A stretch of 64,000 bases of DNA from positions 62,001-126,000 of the forward strand of contig NZ_SCMR01000003.1 of NCBI RefSeq assembly GCF_005502885.1, written 5' to 3'. Shown here one piece after another: positions 1 through 9,335 of this stretch (positions are counted from its first letter, which is position 1; each line of letters opens with the position of its first letter). Both the position numbers and the translations under genes were made by a program. Source of the stretch: Microbacterium sp. 2FI. GTDB lineage: Bacteria > Actinomycetota > Actinomycetes > Actinomycetales > Microbacteriaceae. The notes beneath the pieces were generated by a model. That model had not been told where the DNA came from. It saw nothing but the letters and a program-made list of their open reading frames with translations, and ran no database searches.

Positions 1-21
1 GCGTGGACCTGACCCCGACGT

Positions 22-612
22 TCAGTCGGCGCGCAGCGGCGGGAAGTGGGGGATCGGGTCGGGCTTGACGACCGACCCGACATGCGGGCCACCGGGATCG
101 GTGGCGACGAGTGGAGCACCCTGCCGGCCCGGGCGTGGCCGCTTCGCGAAGCGCCGCCCCGTGACGCTCTCGGGGATGAGCCGGATGAAGTCGCCCTTCG
201 GCGTGGGACTCGACGAGACGAGGTCGAGCACGCCGCTCGCCTCGATCTCGGCATCCAGATGCATGCGATGGGCCTGGGCGTGCACGACGACGCTCCAGTG
301 GTAGTTCGTCGTCTCGCCGTCGATCTCGAACGCGACCGCCGGGTGCTTGACGATGCTGCGCATCTTCGAGCCCGGCGCCGACCGGAGGAACAGGTTGCCG
401 TCGTGCACCAGGTAGTTCACGGGGAAGACGTCGGGATGACCGTCATGCCCTTCGATCGCAAGCCTGCCGAGCGTCGTCTGTTCGAGCAGCTGCCAGCAGC
501 GGACGGTGTCGAGCTTCTCGACCTTCGCGGTGGGCTCACTCGCCGACGCCGGCGGGACGACCAGGTACGGGTTCTCGACGTCGTCTGTGCGGGGGGAATC
601 GTTGCCGACCAT
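22..612 (-). CDS. PPOX-fold flavin-binding protein (pyridoxamine 5'-phosphate oxidase family)
   Basis: 196 residues. The N-terminal half carries the split-barrel flavin fold of the PPOX family: an LGRLAIEG strand followed by FPVNYLVHDGNLFLRS and a GSKMRSIVKHPAVAFEID stretch. Family members reduce or bind F420, FMN or heme; the substrate here cannot be told. The start is set at the ATG at 612 because an AAAGGGG ribosome site lies just upstream; longer in-frame extensions would run into the regulatory region. It is divergent from the DevS/DevR-like pair, and a DosR-like box sits at 672-685 between them, so induction by that system is likely (inference). Confidence 0.85.
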   Translation of the reverse strand: MVGNDSPRTDDVENPYLVVPPASASEPTAKVEKLDTVRCWQLLEQTTLGRLAIEGHDGHPDVFPVNYLVHDGNLFLRSAPGSKMRSIVKHPAVAFEIDGETTNYHWSVVVHAQAHRMHLDAEIEASGVLDLVSSSPTPKGDFIRLIPESVTGRRFAKRPRPGRQGAPLVATDPGGPHVGSVVKPDPIPHFPPLRAD

Positions 613-671
613 GATGATGGGCCCCTTTCTGGCTCTTCCTCCAGTGAAGACCCACCGGGCGAGATGCCACA

Positions 672-685
672 GGGTCGAAGGTCCC
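672..685. promoter_or_regulatory. DosR/DevR-like operator, copy 1
   Basis: The 14-mer GGGTCGAAGGTCCC lies 60 bp upstream of the PPOX start and 70 bp upstream of the kinase start. The identical 14-mer recurs at 6356-6369, and a one-base variant in inverted orientation at 6397-6410. Read on the other strand (GGGACCTTCGACCC) it resembles the mycobacterial DosR consensus core GGGACTTTNGNCCC. Confidence 0.6.
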
Positions 686-754
686 GGCCGTGCTGGTGCG
701 CGGGCGATCGGCGTCCTACATTGGGCAGTGACTCGCGGTGGACGGAGGAGTGCC

Positions 755-2392
755 GTGGCCGAACCCGGATCACAGGCGCGCCTGCGCGCCCTTCTGCGCG
801 CGACGCAGGCGGTCATCGAGCCGAGCGATCTCGAGCTCGTCCTCCGCACGATCGTGGATGCCGCGGTCGAGCTCGTCGATGCGCAATACGGCGCGATGGG
901 AGTCATCAGTCCCGAGCGCGACGCGCTCGAGCAGTTCATCTACGTGGGGATGTCGACCGAGGATGCCGCGGCGATCGGGCATCTGCCCGAGGGCCACGGT
1001 CTGCTCGGTGCACTGATCGCCGACGCCCGCCCGATCCGGCTGGCCGACATGGCCGGCGATCCGCGCGCGGCGGGCTTCCCTCATCATCACCCCCCGATGC
1101 AGTCGTTCCTGGGTGTCCCGGTGCGGGTGCACGGCGTCGTCTTCGGCAACCTCTATCTGACGAACGGCCGCAGTGGCGCCTTCAGCGACGAGGACGAGCA
1201 GCTGGTGACGGCGCTCGCGACGACGGCCGGGTTCGCCATCGAGAACGCCCGGCTGCTCGCTGACTCGACGAGGCGCGGCGAGTGGATGCGGACGGCGGCC
1301 GAGGTATCCGCCGCGATCCTCTCGACGCCGACCAATACCGCGCTCGACCTGCTGGTGACCCGAGTGCGCGAGGTCGCTGCCGCCGAGCAGCTCACCGTCG
1401 TCGTGCCGAGTCCCGATGATCGACGACTTCGCGTGATCGCGGCGAGCGGCGAGGCGGAAGCGTCGCTGCTCGGTGCGGTCATCGACCCGGAGGGTGCCTT
1501 CGCGGAGCGGATGCTGGATGCCGGCCCGGCCTATGCGCAACCCCGTCTCACGGCGAGGGGAGTTGAGCCGTTGCTCGTCACCCGTGACGGGATGACAGGG
1601 CCGGCGATGGCGGTCCCGCTCCGCAGCGGCGCCGCGTCGTGGGGCACCCTCTGCATCGCTCGCGCCCCCGATGACCGCCGGTTCTCGCCCGCTGAACTGG
1701 AGGGCGCGATCGACCTGGCGGCGCGCGTGGGCATCGCGCTCGATCTCGCGCGTGCCGGTGAAGACGCGCAGCGCGCGCTCCTCGCCGATGATCGACGCCG
1801 GATCGCGCGCGACCTCCACGATCACGTCATCCAGCAGCTTTTCGGCGCGGGTATGGGCCTGCAGGCACTCGCCGGGCGATTCGGGCCCGGCCCCGACGGT
1901 GAGGCTCTCGGCGAGGCGATCGACCAGCTCGACGACGCCATCGCGCAGATCAGAACCGTGATCTTCGCGCTCTCGCATCGCGACGACACGTCGGTGCGGC
2001 ACCGCCTCCTCGACGTCGTAGGGGAGGTGTCGAGCGGAGCGAGGCGCCCGCCGGCGATCCGGTTCAACGGACCCGTGGATCTCATCGTCCGCGATGAGCT
2101 CGCGACCGATGTCGTCGCGGTCGCGAGAGAGTTGCTGAGCAATGCGATCCGGCATGCGCACGCCGACCACGTCTCGCTCGACGTCGGCGTCGCGGGGGAG
2201 ACGGTGACCGTCACCGTGCAGGACGATGGCGGCGGCATCCCCGACCACGCCCGACGCAGTGGGCTCGACAACCTCCGCGAGCGTGCCGTGCGTCGCGGGG
2301 GAGCATTCGCGGTCGAGAGCTCGAGCAGCGGCACGACGGGGCGCTGGAGTGCACCTACGGCCGCGTCGACCGAGACGTGGGAGACAGCATGA
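755..2392 (+). CDS. GAF-domain sensor histidine kinase, DevS/DosS-like
   Basis: 545 residues. Two GAF domains (about residues 25-165 and 185-335) precede a HisKA_3 dimerisation domain with the phospho-acceptor LHDHV (His355) and a C-terminal HATPase (ELLSNAIRHA, DDGGGI). GAF-1 holds HPPMQSFLGVPVRV (HPPM at 112-115), the stretch conserved in mycobacterial DosS, where a GAF-A histidine ligates heme; I infer a heme or redox-sensing GAF. No transmembrane segment is seen, so it is cytosolic. The start is GTG 755, with GGAGGAG five bases upstream. Its stop overlaps the regulator's ATG (ATGA), indicating coupled translation of a two-component pair. Confidence 0.9.
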   Translation: MAEPGSQARLRALLRATQAVIEPSDLELVLRTIVDAAVELVDAQYGAMGVISPERDALEQFIYVGMSTEDAAAIGHLPEGHGLLGALIADARPIRLADMAGDPRAAGFPHHHPPMQSFLGVPVRVHGVVFGNLYLTNGRSGAFSDEDEQLVTALATTAGFAIENARLLADSTRRGEWMRTAAEVSAAILSTPTNTALDLLVTRVREVAAAEQLTVVVPSPDDRRLRVIAASGEAEASLLGAVIDPEGAFAERMLDAGPAYAQPRLTARGVEPLLVTRDGMTGPAMAVPLRSGAASWGTLCIARAPDDRRFSPAELEGAIDLAARVGIALDLARAGEDAQRALLADDRRRIARDLHDHVIQQLFGAGMGLQALAGRFGPGPDGEALGEAIDQLDDAIAQIRTVIFALSHRDDTSVRHRLLDVVGEVSSGARRPPAIRFNGPVDLIVRDELATDVVAVARELLSNAIRHAHADHVSLDVGVAGETVTVTVQDDGGGIPDHARRSGLDNLRERAVRRGGAFAVESSSSGTTGRWSAPTAASTETWETA

Positions 2393-3024
2393 TCGGCGTC
2401 TTCCTCGTCGACGACCACGAGATCGTGCGGCGCGGGCTCGCCGGACTCATCGGGTCGCAGCCCGACATGGAGGTGGTCGGCGAAGCGGCGACCGCCCGGC
2501 AGTCGCTGGGCCGGATCGAAGCGACACGGCCCGACGTCGCTGTGCTCGACGTGCGGCTTCCGGACGGCAGCGGCATCGACGTGTGCCGTGATGTGCGCTC
2601 ACGCGTGCCGTCGGTCGCGTGCCTGATCCTCACGGCCTACGACGACGACACCGCCGTGTCGGCCGCGGTGCTGGCAGGAGCTGCCGGGTATGTGCTGAAG
2701 GACATCGGCGGCTCCCGACTGGTCGATGCCATCCGCGCGGTGGCGGGCGGCAGCATCCTTCTCGATGCGGGCGCCGTCCGTCAGGCGAAGGTGCACCTTC
2801 ACGAGCGAGCAGACGAAGACCCGCGCCTCGGGTCGCTCGGGCTCCGCGAGCGACAGACCCTCAAGCTCATCGCCGACGGCCTGACCAACCGGCAGATCGG
2901 CGAGCGGCTCGGCATCGCCGAGAAGACGGTGAAGAACTACGTCTCGTCGATGTTGAGCAAATTGGGTCTGGAGCGCCGGACGCAGGCGGCGATCTTCCAG
3001 CTCGAGCATCCCGACCCCCAATAG
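2389..3024 (+). CDS. NarL/FixJ-type response regulator, DevR/DosR-like
   Basis: 211 residues. A receiver domain with acidic pocket Asp8-Asp9, phospho-acceptor Asp54 (VLDVRLPDGSG) and conserved Lys104 is followed by a LuxR-type HTH (LRERQTLKLIADGLTNRQIGERL, then EKTVKNYVSSMLSKL). Asp54 and Lys104 fall at the numbers they have in M. tuberculosis DosR. The ATG at 2389 is chosen over the in-frame GTG at 2377 because it overlaps the kinase stop and GGGAG lies ahead of it. It probably recognises the GGGNCGAAGGTCCC boxes found near its own and neighbouring genes. Confidence 0.9.
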   Translation: MIGVFLVDDHEIVRRGLAGLIGSQPDMEVVGEAATARQSLGRIEATRPDVAVLDVRLPDGSGIDVCRDVRSRVPSVACLILTAYDDDTAVSAAVLAGAAGYVLKDIGGSRLVDAIRAVAGGSILLDAGAVRQAKVHLHERADEDPRLGSLGLRERQTLKLIADGLTNRQIGERLGIAEKTVKNYVSSMLSKLGLERRTQAAIFQLEHPDPQ

Positions 3025-3033
3025 CGCGGGCGG

Positions 3034-3870
3034 TCAGTTCGCACGCGCCGGGCGGCGAGGCGGCACGACGCAGACAGGGCAGTCCGCTCGCCACAGCACC
3101 TCTTGCGCGACCGAGCCGAGCAGCGCCCCGGCCAGCACGCTGCGGCGATGCGTGCCGATGACCAGGAGCGACGACCGCGACGCGAATCGCAGGAGCGCGC
3201 CCGAACGGCTGTCGCGGATCAGCTCGGTCTGCAGGGGGAGATCCGGATGCTGCTGCCGCACGCGCTGCGCGGCGACGTCGAGAACCCGCCGGTGCTCTTC
3301 GGCCACCACGTCGGGGTCGAGCGCGAGCGCGGTCCCGTAGTCGAAGGTGGGCATGGGCATGAGCCACGAGTGCACGAGGCGCAGGCGTGTCGTGGTCGTG
3401 GCCGCTTCGGCGGTGCCGGCGTCGAGCGCCGGGTCCGAGGAGTCGTCGTCCGCGACGCCGACGGTCACCGGGTCGTCGCCAGGCGTCCAATCGAGGGGAA
3501 TCAAATACACGGGTGCCGTCGCGCGCGTGCTGAGCCGCAACGGCGTCCATCCCATGGCCGCGGCACGGATCGGATGACCGGGATTGATCCCGACCACGAC
3601 CAGGTCGGCATCCTCCGCGGTGCGTGCGATCGCCCCGGGCACGTCGCCGTCGACGCGGTGGAGCGTGACGTCGAGCCCGGGGAGGCGATCGCGCAGGAAG
3701 GCCTCCGCGTCGCCCAGGTGCGCCTCGCTGAGTTCGTGGTCCTTCGCATAGCGCGACTCCACGAGCACGACATCGACGCTCGCCGCGCCCCGGGCGGCCC
3801 GTGCCGCCGTCCAGCGGAGGGCGGCGCCGGCGGCGGGACTGCCGTCGAAGCCGAGGGCGATACGTTCCAT
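3034..3870 (-). CDS. Tandem universal stress protein (two Usp domains)
   Basis: 278 residues made of two Usp domains (about 1-140 and 143-275). The second ends in the ATP-binding signature GTHRRSVLAGALLGSVAQEV, a G-2x-G-9x-G-S type motif; the first is less canonical. Tandem Usp proteins are typical members of the mycobacterial DosR regulon. The start is ATG 3870 with AGGAGG eight bases upstream; the GTG nine bases earlier overlaps that ribosome site. It follows ppsA by 24 bp on the same strand, so the two form an operon. It converges on devR-like with nine bases between. Confidence 0.9.
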   Translation of the reverse strand: MERIALGFDGSPAAGAALRWTAARAARGAASVDVVLVESRYAKDHELSEAHLGDAEAFLRDRLPGLDVTLHRVDGDVPGAIARTAEDADLVVVGINPGHPIRAAAMGWTPLRLSTRATAPVYLIPLDWTPGDDPVTVGVADDDSSDPALDAGTAEAATTTTRLRLVHSWLMPMPTFDYGTALALDPDVVAEEHRRVLDVAAQRVRQQHPDLPLQTELIRDSRSGALLRFASRSSLLVIGTHRRSVLAGALLGSVAQEVLWRADCPVCVVPPRRPARAN

Positions 3871-3894
3871 CCGAGCCACCTCCTCGCGTCCTGA

Positions 3895-6288
3895 TCAGAC
3901 CGGAACAGCCGTCGAAGCCGACACCTCGGCCAGACGCAGCCACGTCTCGACGATGGCGTCGGCATTGAGAGACATCGACTGGATGCCGCGCGCGAGCAGC
4001 CATTCCGCGAGGTCGGGGTGATCCGAGGGACCCTGCCCGCAGATCCCGATGTACTTGCCGCGGCGGGTGCACGCCTCGATCGCGCGGGCGAAGAGGTCGA
4101 GCACGGCGGGGTCGCGCTCGTCGAACGATCCGGCCACGAGTGCGGAGTCGCGGTCGACGCCGAGGGTCAGCTGGGTCAGATCGTTCGAGCCGATCGAGAA
4201 ACCGTCGAAGTGGTCCAGGAACGCGTCGGCGAGGATCGCGTTCGAGGGGATCTCGCACATCATCACGATCTCGAGCCCGTTCTCGCCGCGGCGCAGCCCG
4301 TTCTCGGCCAGCAGCGCGATCGTCGCCACGGCCTCGTCGACAGTGCGGACGAACGGGATCATGATCTTGAGGTTCATCAGCCCCATCCGGTCGCGGACGT
4401 GTCGCAGCGCCTCGCACTCCATGGCGAAGCACTCGCGGAAGCTCGGGGTCGTGTAGCGCGACGCTCCCCGCCAGCCGAGCATGGGGTTCTCCTCCTGCGG
4501 CTCGAAGAGGTCGCCGCCGACAAGCCCGGCGTACTCGTTCGTCTTGAAGTCGCTCATGCGAACGATGACCGGCTTCGGAGCGAACGCGGCCGCGATGGTC
4601 GCGACCCCCTCGGCGACGCGCTGGACGAAGAAGTCCCGGGGGGAAGAGTAGGCGCGCGTCCGCTCGGCGACGTCGGTGCGAAGCGGCTCGGGCAGGGTGT
4701 CGAACTCGGCGAGCGCGCGGGGATGGATGCCGATGGCGCGGTTGATGATGAACTCGAGTCGGGCGAGCCCCACGCCGCGGTTGGGCAGGCGCGCCAGCGT
4801 GAACGCCTGGTCGGGCACCGCCACGTTCAGCATGAGGTCGACGGGGATCTCGGGGATGCTGTCGAGCGGCGTCTCGTCGATCGCGTAGTCGAGGATGCCG
4901 CGGTAGACCAGCCCGTCGTCGCCCTCCGAGCACGAGACGGTGACGCCGGCCCCGTCTCGCAGCGTCGTCGTTCCGTCTCCGGTGCCGACGACGGCGGGAA
5001 TCCCCAGTTCGCGGGCGACGATGGCGGCGTGACAGGTGCGGCCGCCGCTGTCGGTGACGATCGCCGAAGCCTGTTTCATGATCGGCTCCCAGTCGGGGTC
5101 GGTGCGGTCGGCCACCAGCACGTCGCCGGGTCGGAACTGATGCATGAGGGAGAGATCGTGCATCACGCGCACCGGACCGTGGCCGATCTTCTCGCCGACG
5201 GCGCGGCCGGCCGCGAGGACGTCGCTGCGGGCTCGCAGCTCGTATCGGCGCAGCACGCTGGGGTCGCGCCGCGTGACGACGGTCTCGGGGCGGGCCTGGA
5301 CGATGAAGAGCGTGCCGTCCACGCCGTCAAGCGCCCACTCGATGTCCATCGGGCGCCCGTAGTGGGCCTCGATGACGAGCGCGCTCCGCGCCAGCTCCTC
5401 GACCTGAGGATCAGTGAGGCTGAACCGCGATCGTTCGTCGTCGTCGACGTCGGTGAGCACAGTGCTGTCGCCGATGCGCGTGCCCGCCGCGTAGCGCAGC
5501 GCGATCGCCTTCGTGCCGAGCTCGCGCCGGAGGATCGCGGGCCGCCCCGCCCGCAGCGCCGGCTTGTAGACGTAGAACTCGTCGGGATTCACCGAGCCCT
5601 GCACCACCGTCTCGCCGAGACCGTACGCGCTGGTGATGAAGACGACCTCGTCGAAGCCCGACTCGGTGTCGATCGTGAACATGACGCCCGACGCGCCGAC
5701 ATCCGATCTCACCATGAGCTGAACGCCGGCCGAGATGGCCATGTCGTCCTCGTCGAAGCCTCGCTGCGCCCGGTAGACGACGGCCCTGTCGGTGTAGAGC
5801 GACGCGAAGACGCCGCGGATGGCCTCGAGCACGTTCTCGATGCCCGCGATGTTGAGGAAGGTCTCCTGCTGCCCGGCGAAGGATGCGTCGGGAAGATCCT
5901 CGGCAGTCGCCGACGACCTGATCGCCCACGTCACCTGGTCGGGACGCGCCTGCTCGGCCACCAGCGCGTCGTATGCGGAGCGGATGCTCTGCTCGAGGCC
6001 GGCGGGGAACGGCTGACCCTCCACCCACGCGCGGATCCGGGCGGCGACCACGGCCAGCTCCTGCACATCACTCGTGTCGAGGCCCTCCAGCTCGGCCTGG
6101 ATCCGAACGGCGAGGTCGTCGTGCGCCAGGAACGCACGGTAGGCGTCGGCCGTCGTCGCGAAGCCTCCGGGCACGCGGACGCCCACGCCGTGCAGGCGCG
6201 AGACCATCTCGCCGAGCGACGCGTTCTTGCCGCCGACCCGGGGAAGGTCAGCCATCGTGATGTCGCGGAACCAGAGCAGATCAGGCAT
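3895..6288 (-). CDS. ppsA: Phosphoenolpyruvate synthase
   Basis: 797 residues, the usual PpsA length. It converts pyruvate, ATP and water to PEP, AMP and phosphate. The N-terminal ATP-grasp ([11 protein letters not shown], then [20 protein letters not shown]) is followed by the phosphohistidine swivel domain with TCHAAI (His420, against His421 in E. coli) and a C-terminal PEP/pyruvate TIM barrel ending in [12 protein letters not shown] 6288 is preferred because GGGAG lies about eight bases upstream; ATG 6303 is the alternative. It heads an operon with the tandem Usp gene and faces adhP across two DosR-like boxes, suggesting gluconeogenic or fermentative re-routing at low oxygen. Confidence 0.95.
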   Translation of the reverse strand: MPDLLWFRDITMADLPRVGGKNASLGEMVSRLHGVGVRVPGGFATTADAYRAFLAHDDLAVRIQAELEGLDTSDVQELAVVAARIRAWVEGQPFPAGLEQSIRSAYDALVAEQARPDQVTWAIRSSATAEDLPDASFAGQQETFLNIAGIENVLEAIRGVFASLYTDRAVVYRAQRGFDEDDMAISAGVQLMVRSDVGASGVMFTIDTESGFDEVVFITSAYGLGETVVQGSVNPDEFYVYKPALRAGRPAILRRELGTKAIALRYAAGTRIGDSTVLTDVDDDERSRFSLTDPQVEELARSALVIEAHYGRPMDIEWALDGVDGTLFIVQARPETVVTRRDPSVLRRYELRARSDVLAAGRAVGEKIGHGPVRVMHDLSLMHQFRPGDVLVADRTDPDWEPIMKQASAIVTDSGGRTCHAAIVARELGIPAVVGTGDGTTTLRDGAGVTVSCSEGDDGLVYRGILDYAIDETPLDSIPEIPVDLMLNVAVPDQAFTLARLPNRGVGLARLEFIINRAIGIHPRALAEFDTLPEPLRTDVAERTRAYSSPRDFFVQRVAEGVATIAAAFAPKPVIVRMSDFKTNEYAGLVGGDLFEPQEENPMLGWRGASRYTTPSFRECFAMECEALRHVRDRMGLMNLKIMIPFVRTVDEAVATIALLAENGLRRGENGLEIVMMCEIPSNAILADAFLDHFDGFSIGSNDLTQLTLGVDRDSALVAGSFDERDPAVLDLFARAIEACTRRGKYIGICGQGPSDHPDLAEWLLARGIQSMSLNADAIVETWLRLAEVSASTAVPV

Positions 6289-6355
6289 GTCGGGGTCTCC
6301 CATCGGCGGTGCGGTCGTACGCGTACCATCGTGCGCGCCGTCGGTGAGGCATGCA

Positions 6356-6369
6356 GGGTCGAAGGTCCC
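6356..6369. promoter_or_regulatory. DosR/DevR-like operator, copy 2
   Basis: A GGGTCGAAGGTCCC 14-mer identical to the box at 672-685. It lies 67 bp upstream of the ppsA start and is the left half of a paired arrangement with the box at 6397-6410. Confidence 0.6.
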
Positions 6370-6396
6370 ACCAGCCCCGACGGCTCCGTTTCGGGT

Positions 6397-6410
6397 GGGA
6401 CCTTCGGCCC
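6397..6410. promoter_or_regulatory. DosR/DevR-like operator, copy 3 (inverted)
   Basis: GGGACCTTCGGCCC lies in inverted orientation relative to copy 2, with box centres 41 bp apart (about four helical turns). The flanks extend the symmetry to a perfect 12-bp inverted repeat, 6361-6372 against 6394-6405. It sits about 97 bp upstream of adhP and differs from the mycobacterial DosR core GGGACTTTNGGCCC at one position. Confidence 0.6.
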
Positions 6411-6506
6411 AGTCGCCGCCGTCGCGGAGGCGGAACATGGCGAATGCGCCGGGTTCCGCGCGGACCTTCGCCCTCAGACCATCGCGCGACAAGAGAAAGA
6501 CCCGCC

Positions 6507-7517
6507 ATGAAAGCCGCCGTCGTCACATCGTTCACCGCGCCGCTCGAGGTCGGTGAGCGAGACATCCCCGAACCCGCGACGGGCGAGGTGCTCGTGCGCC
6601 TGGAAACCTGCGGGCTGTGCCACACCGACATCCACGCCGCGCGCGGCGACTGGCCCGTCAAGCCCGGACTGCCCTTCATCCCCGGCCACGAGGGTGTCGG
6701 CATCATCGAGAAGCTCGGCACCGGCGTCACGCACCGCTCGATCGGCGAGCGCGTCGCGCTCCCGTGGCTCGGCTACGCGTGCGGCGAGTGCCGCTACTGC
6801 ATCGACGGCCGCGAGACGCTCTGCGAGCAGCAGCACAACAGCGGCTACTCCGTCGACGGCGGGTTCGCCGAATACGCCGTGGCCAGCGCGAAGCACGTCG
6901 TCACGGTCCCCGACGGAGTGACATCGTTGGATGCCGCACCCCTCACGTGCGCAGGTGTGACCACCTACAAGGCGCTCAAGGTCGCCGGCATCGTCCCGAC
7001 CGAGCGCGTGGCCGTCTTCGGAATCGGCGGCCTCGGGCACCTCGCGGTGCAGTACGCGCGCCTCATGGGCGGATCCGTCATCGCCGTCGACATCGAGCAG
7101 CCCAAGCTCGAACTCGCTCGAGAGCTCGGGGCAGACCATCTGGTCAACGCCGCCGAGGTCGACCCCGTCGCCACGATCCAGGATCTCGGCGGTGCGGATG
7201 TCGCGGTGGTGCTCGCCGCGTCTCCTCGTGTGTTCGAGCAGGCGTTCTCGTCACTCAGCCGAGGCGGTCGCCTGATCTGCGTCGCACTCCCGAAGGACGA
7301 GAAGATGAGCGTCTCGATCTTCGAGACCGTGCTCAAGGGCATCTCGATCATCGGGTCGATCGTCGGCACGCGACAGGACCTCGCCGAGGTCTTCGCGCTC
7401 CACGCAGCCGGCCGCACCCGGATCATCGCCGAGGGCCGCAAGCTCGATGAGGTGAATGAAGCGATGGCCGAGGTGCTCTCGGGCGCCGTGCTGGCCCGCC
7501 TGGTGTTCGAGTACTGA
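6507..7517 (+). CDS. adhP: Zinc-dependent alcohol dehydrogenase, AdhP type
   Basis: 336 residues. It oxidises primary alcohols or reduces aldehydes with NAD. Catalytic zinc ligands Cys38 and His61 (GHEGVG) and the structural zinc cluster Cys92/95/98/106 are present. The Rossmann fingerprint [13 protein letters not shown] follows near residue 172. AdhP forms lacking the long class-I insertion have this size. The gene is divergent from ppsA across the paired DosR-like boxes, so it is a likely member of the same hypoxia-type response; NADH re-oxidation through acetaldehyde reduction would fit. Confidence 0.92.
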   Translation: MKAAVVTSFTAPLEVGERDIPEPATGEVLVRLETCGLCHTDIHAARGDWPVKPGLPFIPGHEGVGIIEKLGTGVTHRSIGERVALPWLGYACGECRYCIDGRETLCEQQHNSGYSVDGGFAEYAVASAKHVVTVPDGVTSLDAAPLTCAGVTTYKALKVAGIVPTERVAVFGIGGLGHLAVQYARLMGGSVIAVDIEQPKLELARELGADHLVNAAEVDPVATIQDLGGADVAVVLAASPRVFEQAFSSLSRGGRLICVALPKDEKMSVSIFETVLKGISIIGSIVGTRQDLAEVFALHAAGRTRIIAEGRKLDEVNEAMAEVLSGAVLARLVFEY

Positions 7518-7541
7518 CGCTCACTGACACACCCGGGCGGA

Positions 7542-7547
7542 TACACT
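7542..7547 (+). promoter_or_regulatory. -10 box of a leaderless transcript
   Basis: TACACT ends six bases before GTG 7554 and there is no ribosome site, the usual actinobacterial leaderless arrangement. Confidence 0.5.
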
Positions 7548-7553
7548 CGCCCC

Positions 7554-7970
7554 GTGCGGATCCGGCCCATCGATCTCGTGGACGTCTTCGTCTACCTCGT
7601 CGTGCTGGGCGCGTTCATCCAGCTCTTCCCCGCCGTCATCACCGAGACGTTCCTGCTCGCGCTGCTGACCGCCATCCTGCTGAAGATCGTGCTCGAGGTC
7701 GTGCTGTGGGCGAAGAAGAAGATCGTGCACCGCTTCCGCACGGCCGACTCCACCGGCGCCCGCGTCACGAGCGCGATCACGCTGGTGCTCGTGCTGCCGG
7801 GGAGCAAGTTCCTCGTGCTCGGTCTCGTCGACCTGGCGTTCGGCGACACCGTGTCGCTGGGCGGCTTCTTCCAGGTGACGGCGCTCATCATCGTGCTGAT
7901 GGTCGCGCGCGGCGGCACGCGCCGGCTCTTCGAACGAGCCGAAGACGACATGTCGGTGCGCACGGGCTGA
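7554..7970 (+). CDS. Small integral membrane protein of unknown function
   Basis: 138 residues. Three or four hydrophobic segments are visible (about 10-30, 33-50, 72-95, 100-118), separated by a basic loop (KKKIVHRFR). I do not recognise the family. The leucine/valine-rich helices and the C-terminal charged tail (RRLFERAEDD) resemble small actinobacterial membrane proteins with no assigned role. Transcription is probably leaderless from TACACT at 7542. It follows adhP by 36 bp but has its own promoter signal. Confidence 0.75.
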   Translation: MRIRPIDLVDVFVYLVVLGAFIQLFPAVITETFLLALLTAILLKIVLEVVLWAKKKIVHRFRTADSTGARVTSAITLVLVLPGSKFLVLGLVDLAFGDTVSLGGFFQVTALIIVLMVARGGTRRLFERAEDDMSVRTG

Positions 7971-8014
7971 TCCCGGAATCCGCCTGTGCATCGACCGTGC
8001 ATGCCGCTTCGTGA

Positions 8015-9226
8015 ATGTGGTCGCCCGTATGCTCGGAACCAGCGGCCGGGTTTCTGCCCGCCGCACTCCAGCTCAGGCTCTCGGGTCCTGTTGCCGACCC
8101 GAGGAGCCGCCTTATCTCCGCCAGTGATGTCGTCGTCTCCACGCTCGGCCCGGTACGCCAGACGTACGCCAACCAGGAGACCTTCCCGCCCATCGCCCGC
8201 GCCTACACGCGCGTGTCGAATGTCGTGAAAGAGACGGGCCTCCTCGCCCGGACGCCCTGGTTCTACCTGATCGTCGGCAGCGTCATCGCGCTCGGCATCG
8301 GCGGCTGCATCACCGGGTTCATCCTGCTCGGCGACAGCTGGTTCCAGCTGCTGATCGCCGGCGCCCTCGGCATCCTGCTCACCCAGGCCGCCTTCCTCGC
8401 CCACGAGGCCGCGCACCGTCAGATCCTCTCCACGGGCCCCGCCAACCTGCGCCTCGCGCGCATCATCGCCAGCGGCGTGGTCGGCATGAGCATCTCGTGG
8501 TGGGACTCCAAGCACAGTCGTCACCACGCGAACCCCAACCGCGTGGGCCGCGACCCCGACATCGAGGTCGACACGATCTCGTTCCTCGATGAGGATGCCG
8601 CGAAGTCGCGGGGCCTGATCCGCCTCATCACCCGCAAGCAGGGGTGGCTGTTCTTCCCGCTGCTGACCCTCGAGGGCCTGAACCTGCACTACCAGGGTCT
8701 GCGTCACCTCCTCTTCACGCGCGAGCGCATCGAAGGCCGTTGGCTCGAGCTCACCCTCATCGTTCTGCGCCTCGCCGTCGTGCTGGTGCCGGTGTTCCTG
8801 CTGCTGCCGCTCGGCATGGCGTTCGCGTTCATGGGCGTGCAGCTCGCCGTCTTCGGCGTCTACATGGGCGCTTCGTTCGCGCCCAACCACAAGGGCATGC
8901 CGATCATCGCGGCCGATGCCCGCCTCGACTTCTTCAGCAAGCAGGTGCGCACCTCGCGCAACATCTCGGGCGGCTGGTGGGCGACCACCCTCATGGGCGG
9001 ACTCAACTACCAGGTCGAGCACCACCTGTTCCCGAACATGGCGCGACCCCACCTCGCGCAGGCGCGCGAGATCGTGCGCGACTACTGCAAGACGCTCGAC
9101 GTGCCCTACACCGAGACGACGCTGTGGAACTCGTACGGCATCGTCATCGAGTACCTCAACCGCGTCGGCCTCGCCGCGCGCGACCCGTTCGACTGCCCGG
9201 CCGCAGGTCAGATGCGCCGCGCCTGA
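8015..9226 (+). CDS. Membrane fatty acid desaturase
   Basis: Up to 403 residues. The three histidine boxes of acyl-lipid and acyl-CoA desaturases are present: HEAAH, HSRHH and QVEHH, between four hydrophobic helices. It is an oxygen-dependent di-iron enzyme that introduces double bases into membrane acyl chains; regiospecificity cannot be read. The start is uncertain. ATG 8015 is the only standard upstream codon but lacks a ribosome site. GAGGAG at 8101-8106 lies seven bases before an ATC (8114), and family similarity begins there (about TLGPVRQTYANQ), so a non-canonical start is possible. Confidence 0.88.
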   Translation: MWSPVCSEPAAGFLPAALQLRLSGPVADPRSRLISASDVVVSTLGPVRQTYANQETFPPIARAYTRVSNVVKETGLLARTPWFYLIVGSVIALGIGGCITGFILLGDSWFQLLIAGALGILLTQAAFLAHEAAHRQILSTGPANLRLARIIASGVVGMSISWWDSKHSRHHANPNRVGRDPDIEVDTISFLDEDAAKSRGLIRLITRKQGWLFFPLLTLEGLNLHYQGLRHLLFTRERIEGRWLELTLIVLRLAVVLVPVFLLLPLGMAFAFMGVQLAVFGVYMGASFAPNHKGMPIIAADARLDFFSKQVRTSRNISGGWWATTLMGGLNYQVEHHLFPNMARPHLAQAREIVRDYCKTLDVPYTETTLWNSYGIVIEYLNRVGLAARDPFDCPAAGQMRRA

Positions 9227-9335
9227 CGCAACGATTGCATCTCGCCCTCGCGCCCATCGGTCCTCGATGAGGGAACTCCTGGTTACGATGCCGGGAGTGC
9301 CTCGACGAGGAAGTCGCGGCGGGGAGTGAGGACAC

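Noticed and set aside
672..685. The GGGTCGAAGGTCCC boxes as rho-independent terminator stems
   Set aside because: The copies lie between divergent starts, not after stops, and each is a weak hairpin on its own.
4018..6510. An 830-codon open frame antisense to ppsA
   Set aside because: A shadow ORF of ppsA. Its translation shows no domain and it lacks a ribosome site.
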